Source: Mesorhizobium sp. (GTDB lineage: Bacteria > Pseudomonadota > Alphaproteobacteria > Rhizobiales > Rhizobiaceae). Taken from it: a stretch of DNA of 64,000 nt. A program made the position numbers and the translations under genes. Position 1 is the first letter of the stretch. The number at the start of each line of letters is the position of its first letter. Below the pieces are notes generated by a model. That model searched no databases and had not been told where the DNA came from. It was given only the letters and a program-made list of their open reading frames with translations. Below are positions 63,445 through 64,000 of the stretch, piece by piece. The stretch is taken from NCBI GenBank assembly GCA_004020365.1, contig SAQR01000002.1, positions 62,001 to 126,000 on the forward strand, given 5' to 3'.

Positions 63445-64000
63445 ATGAATTTCGACATTCCCGCCCGCACCGAAGATTACCGCGTCCGCATTGCCGACTT
63501 CGTCGAGCGCGAGATCCTGCCGCTCGAGGCCGACAAGACGTCCTATGACGCACATGGAAATATCGCCTTGCCGCTGCTGGAGACGCTTCGCGCCAAGGCG
63601 CGGATGGCGGGCCTGTGGTGCCTGCAGCTCAAGCTGGAAAGCGGCGGCGCCGGTCTCGGCAAGATGGACCTTGCCGTCTGCTATGAGGAAATGAACCGGT
63701 CGATCTTCGGACCCGTGGTGTTCAATTCGGCGGCGCCCGACGATGGCAACATGATGGTCCTGGAGGCGCTCGGCACGCCGGCGCAGCAGGAAAAATGGCT
63801 TAAGCCGATTGTCGAGGGCAAGGTGCGCTCGGCCTTTGCCATGACCGAACCGCACCCTGGCGGCGGCTCGGACCCTTCGATGATCATGACGCGTGCTGAG
63901 CGGCGCGGCGACAAATACGTGGTGACCGGGCGCAAATGGTTCATCACCGGCGCTGCGGAGGCCAGCCATTTCATTCTGATCGCGCGAACTTCGGACGATC
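63445..64000 (+). CDS. Acyl-CoA dehydrogenase, 3' truncated by window edge
   Basis: FAD flavoenzyme; 185 residues are visible and the frame stays open to the end. N-terminal helical part (VEREILPLEADK, LRAKARMAGLWCLQL), then KPIVEGKVRSAFAMTEP and GGGSDPSMI, the start of the middle FAD-binding beta domain, and GRKWFITGAA. 189 bases from the BKACE gene, probably in the same transcription unit. The catalytic glutamate lies outside the window. Confidence 0.9.
   Translation, partial: MNFDIPARTEDYRVRIADFVEREILPLEADKTSYDAHGNIALPLLETLRAKARMAGLWCLQLKLESGGAGLGKMDLAVCYEEMNRSIFGPVVFNSAAPDDGNMMVLEALGTPAQQEKWLKPIVEGKVRSAFAMTEPHPGGGSDPSMIMTRAERRGDKYVVTGRKWFITGAAEASHFILIARTSDD

Overview
The window is high-GC DNA from an alphaproteobacterium, most likely of the Rhizobiales (Mesorhizobium/Phyllobacteriaceae-like). 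This is inferred from protein style: many solute ABC importers, each with its own regulator and SDR enzymes, an alphaproteobacterial-type complex I, a CHASE2 cyclase/FecR module and a BKACE cluster. No rRNA, tRNA, CRISPR array, integrase or insertion sequence was seen. Both ends cut genes (nuoF at the left, an acyl-CoA dehydrogenase at the right).

Layout. (1) 1-5943: partial complex I set, nuoF-nuoG on + facing nuoH-nuoI-CBS protein on -; nuoJKLMN are not present. (2) 5944-12469: a patchwork of redox genes (F420-reductase-like protein, SDR, two LysR regulators, NmrA-like protein, DUF2867 protein), a decayed ene-reductase end, terminators and an orphan palindrome. (3) 12470-21596: defence-type island with a vapBC-like toxin-antitoxin pair and a complete four-gene type III Wadjet (JetABCD) anti-plasmid system whose genes overlap by 4 bases at each junction. 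(4) 21746-30014: ROK regulator divergent from a carbohydrate ABC importer (binding protein, two permeases, ATPase) followed by SDR, sugar-phosphate isomerase and SDR. (5) 30360-35970: MgtE, then an outer-membrane TPR/beta-barrel protein, a FecR protein and a CHASE2-adenylate cyclase. (6) 35985-49057: IclR regulator divergent from a dipeptide-type ABC importer operon that also holds an alpha/beta hydrolase, a leaderless gamma-glutamyltransferase and a CocE-type hydrolase; a proline iminopeptidase-like enzyme and an arginase-family protein follow. (7) 49324-59429: cupin, then an eight-gene minus-strand operon (AA_synth family protein, hydrolase/flavin-reductase fusion, luciferase-like monooxygenase, aldehyde dehydrogenase, polyamine-type ABC importer) divergent from a GntR regulator; a near-consensus promoter carries a perfect GntR-type palindrome. 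(8) 59680-64000: a sulfocyanin-like cupredoxin, an ABC permease remnant, then SDR, 3-hydroxyacyl-CoA-dehydrogenase-like, BKACE and acyl-CoA dehydrogenase genes.

How it works together. Regions 4, 6, 7 and 8 each look like substrate-specific scavenging units: import, ring or bond cleavage, oxidation, and a local regulator. The most unusual items are the three-part protein at 56240-58033 (alpha/beta hydrolase + flavin reductase + a C-terminal domain resembling a degenerate Nudix fold) within a Rut-like monooxygenase operon, and the type III Wadjet locus. All functional calls come from reading the translated sequence; no database search was run.
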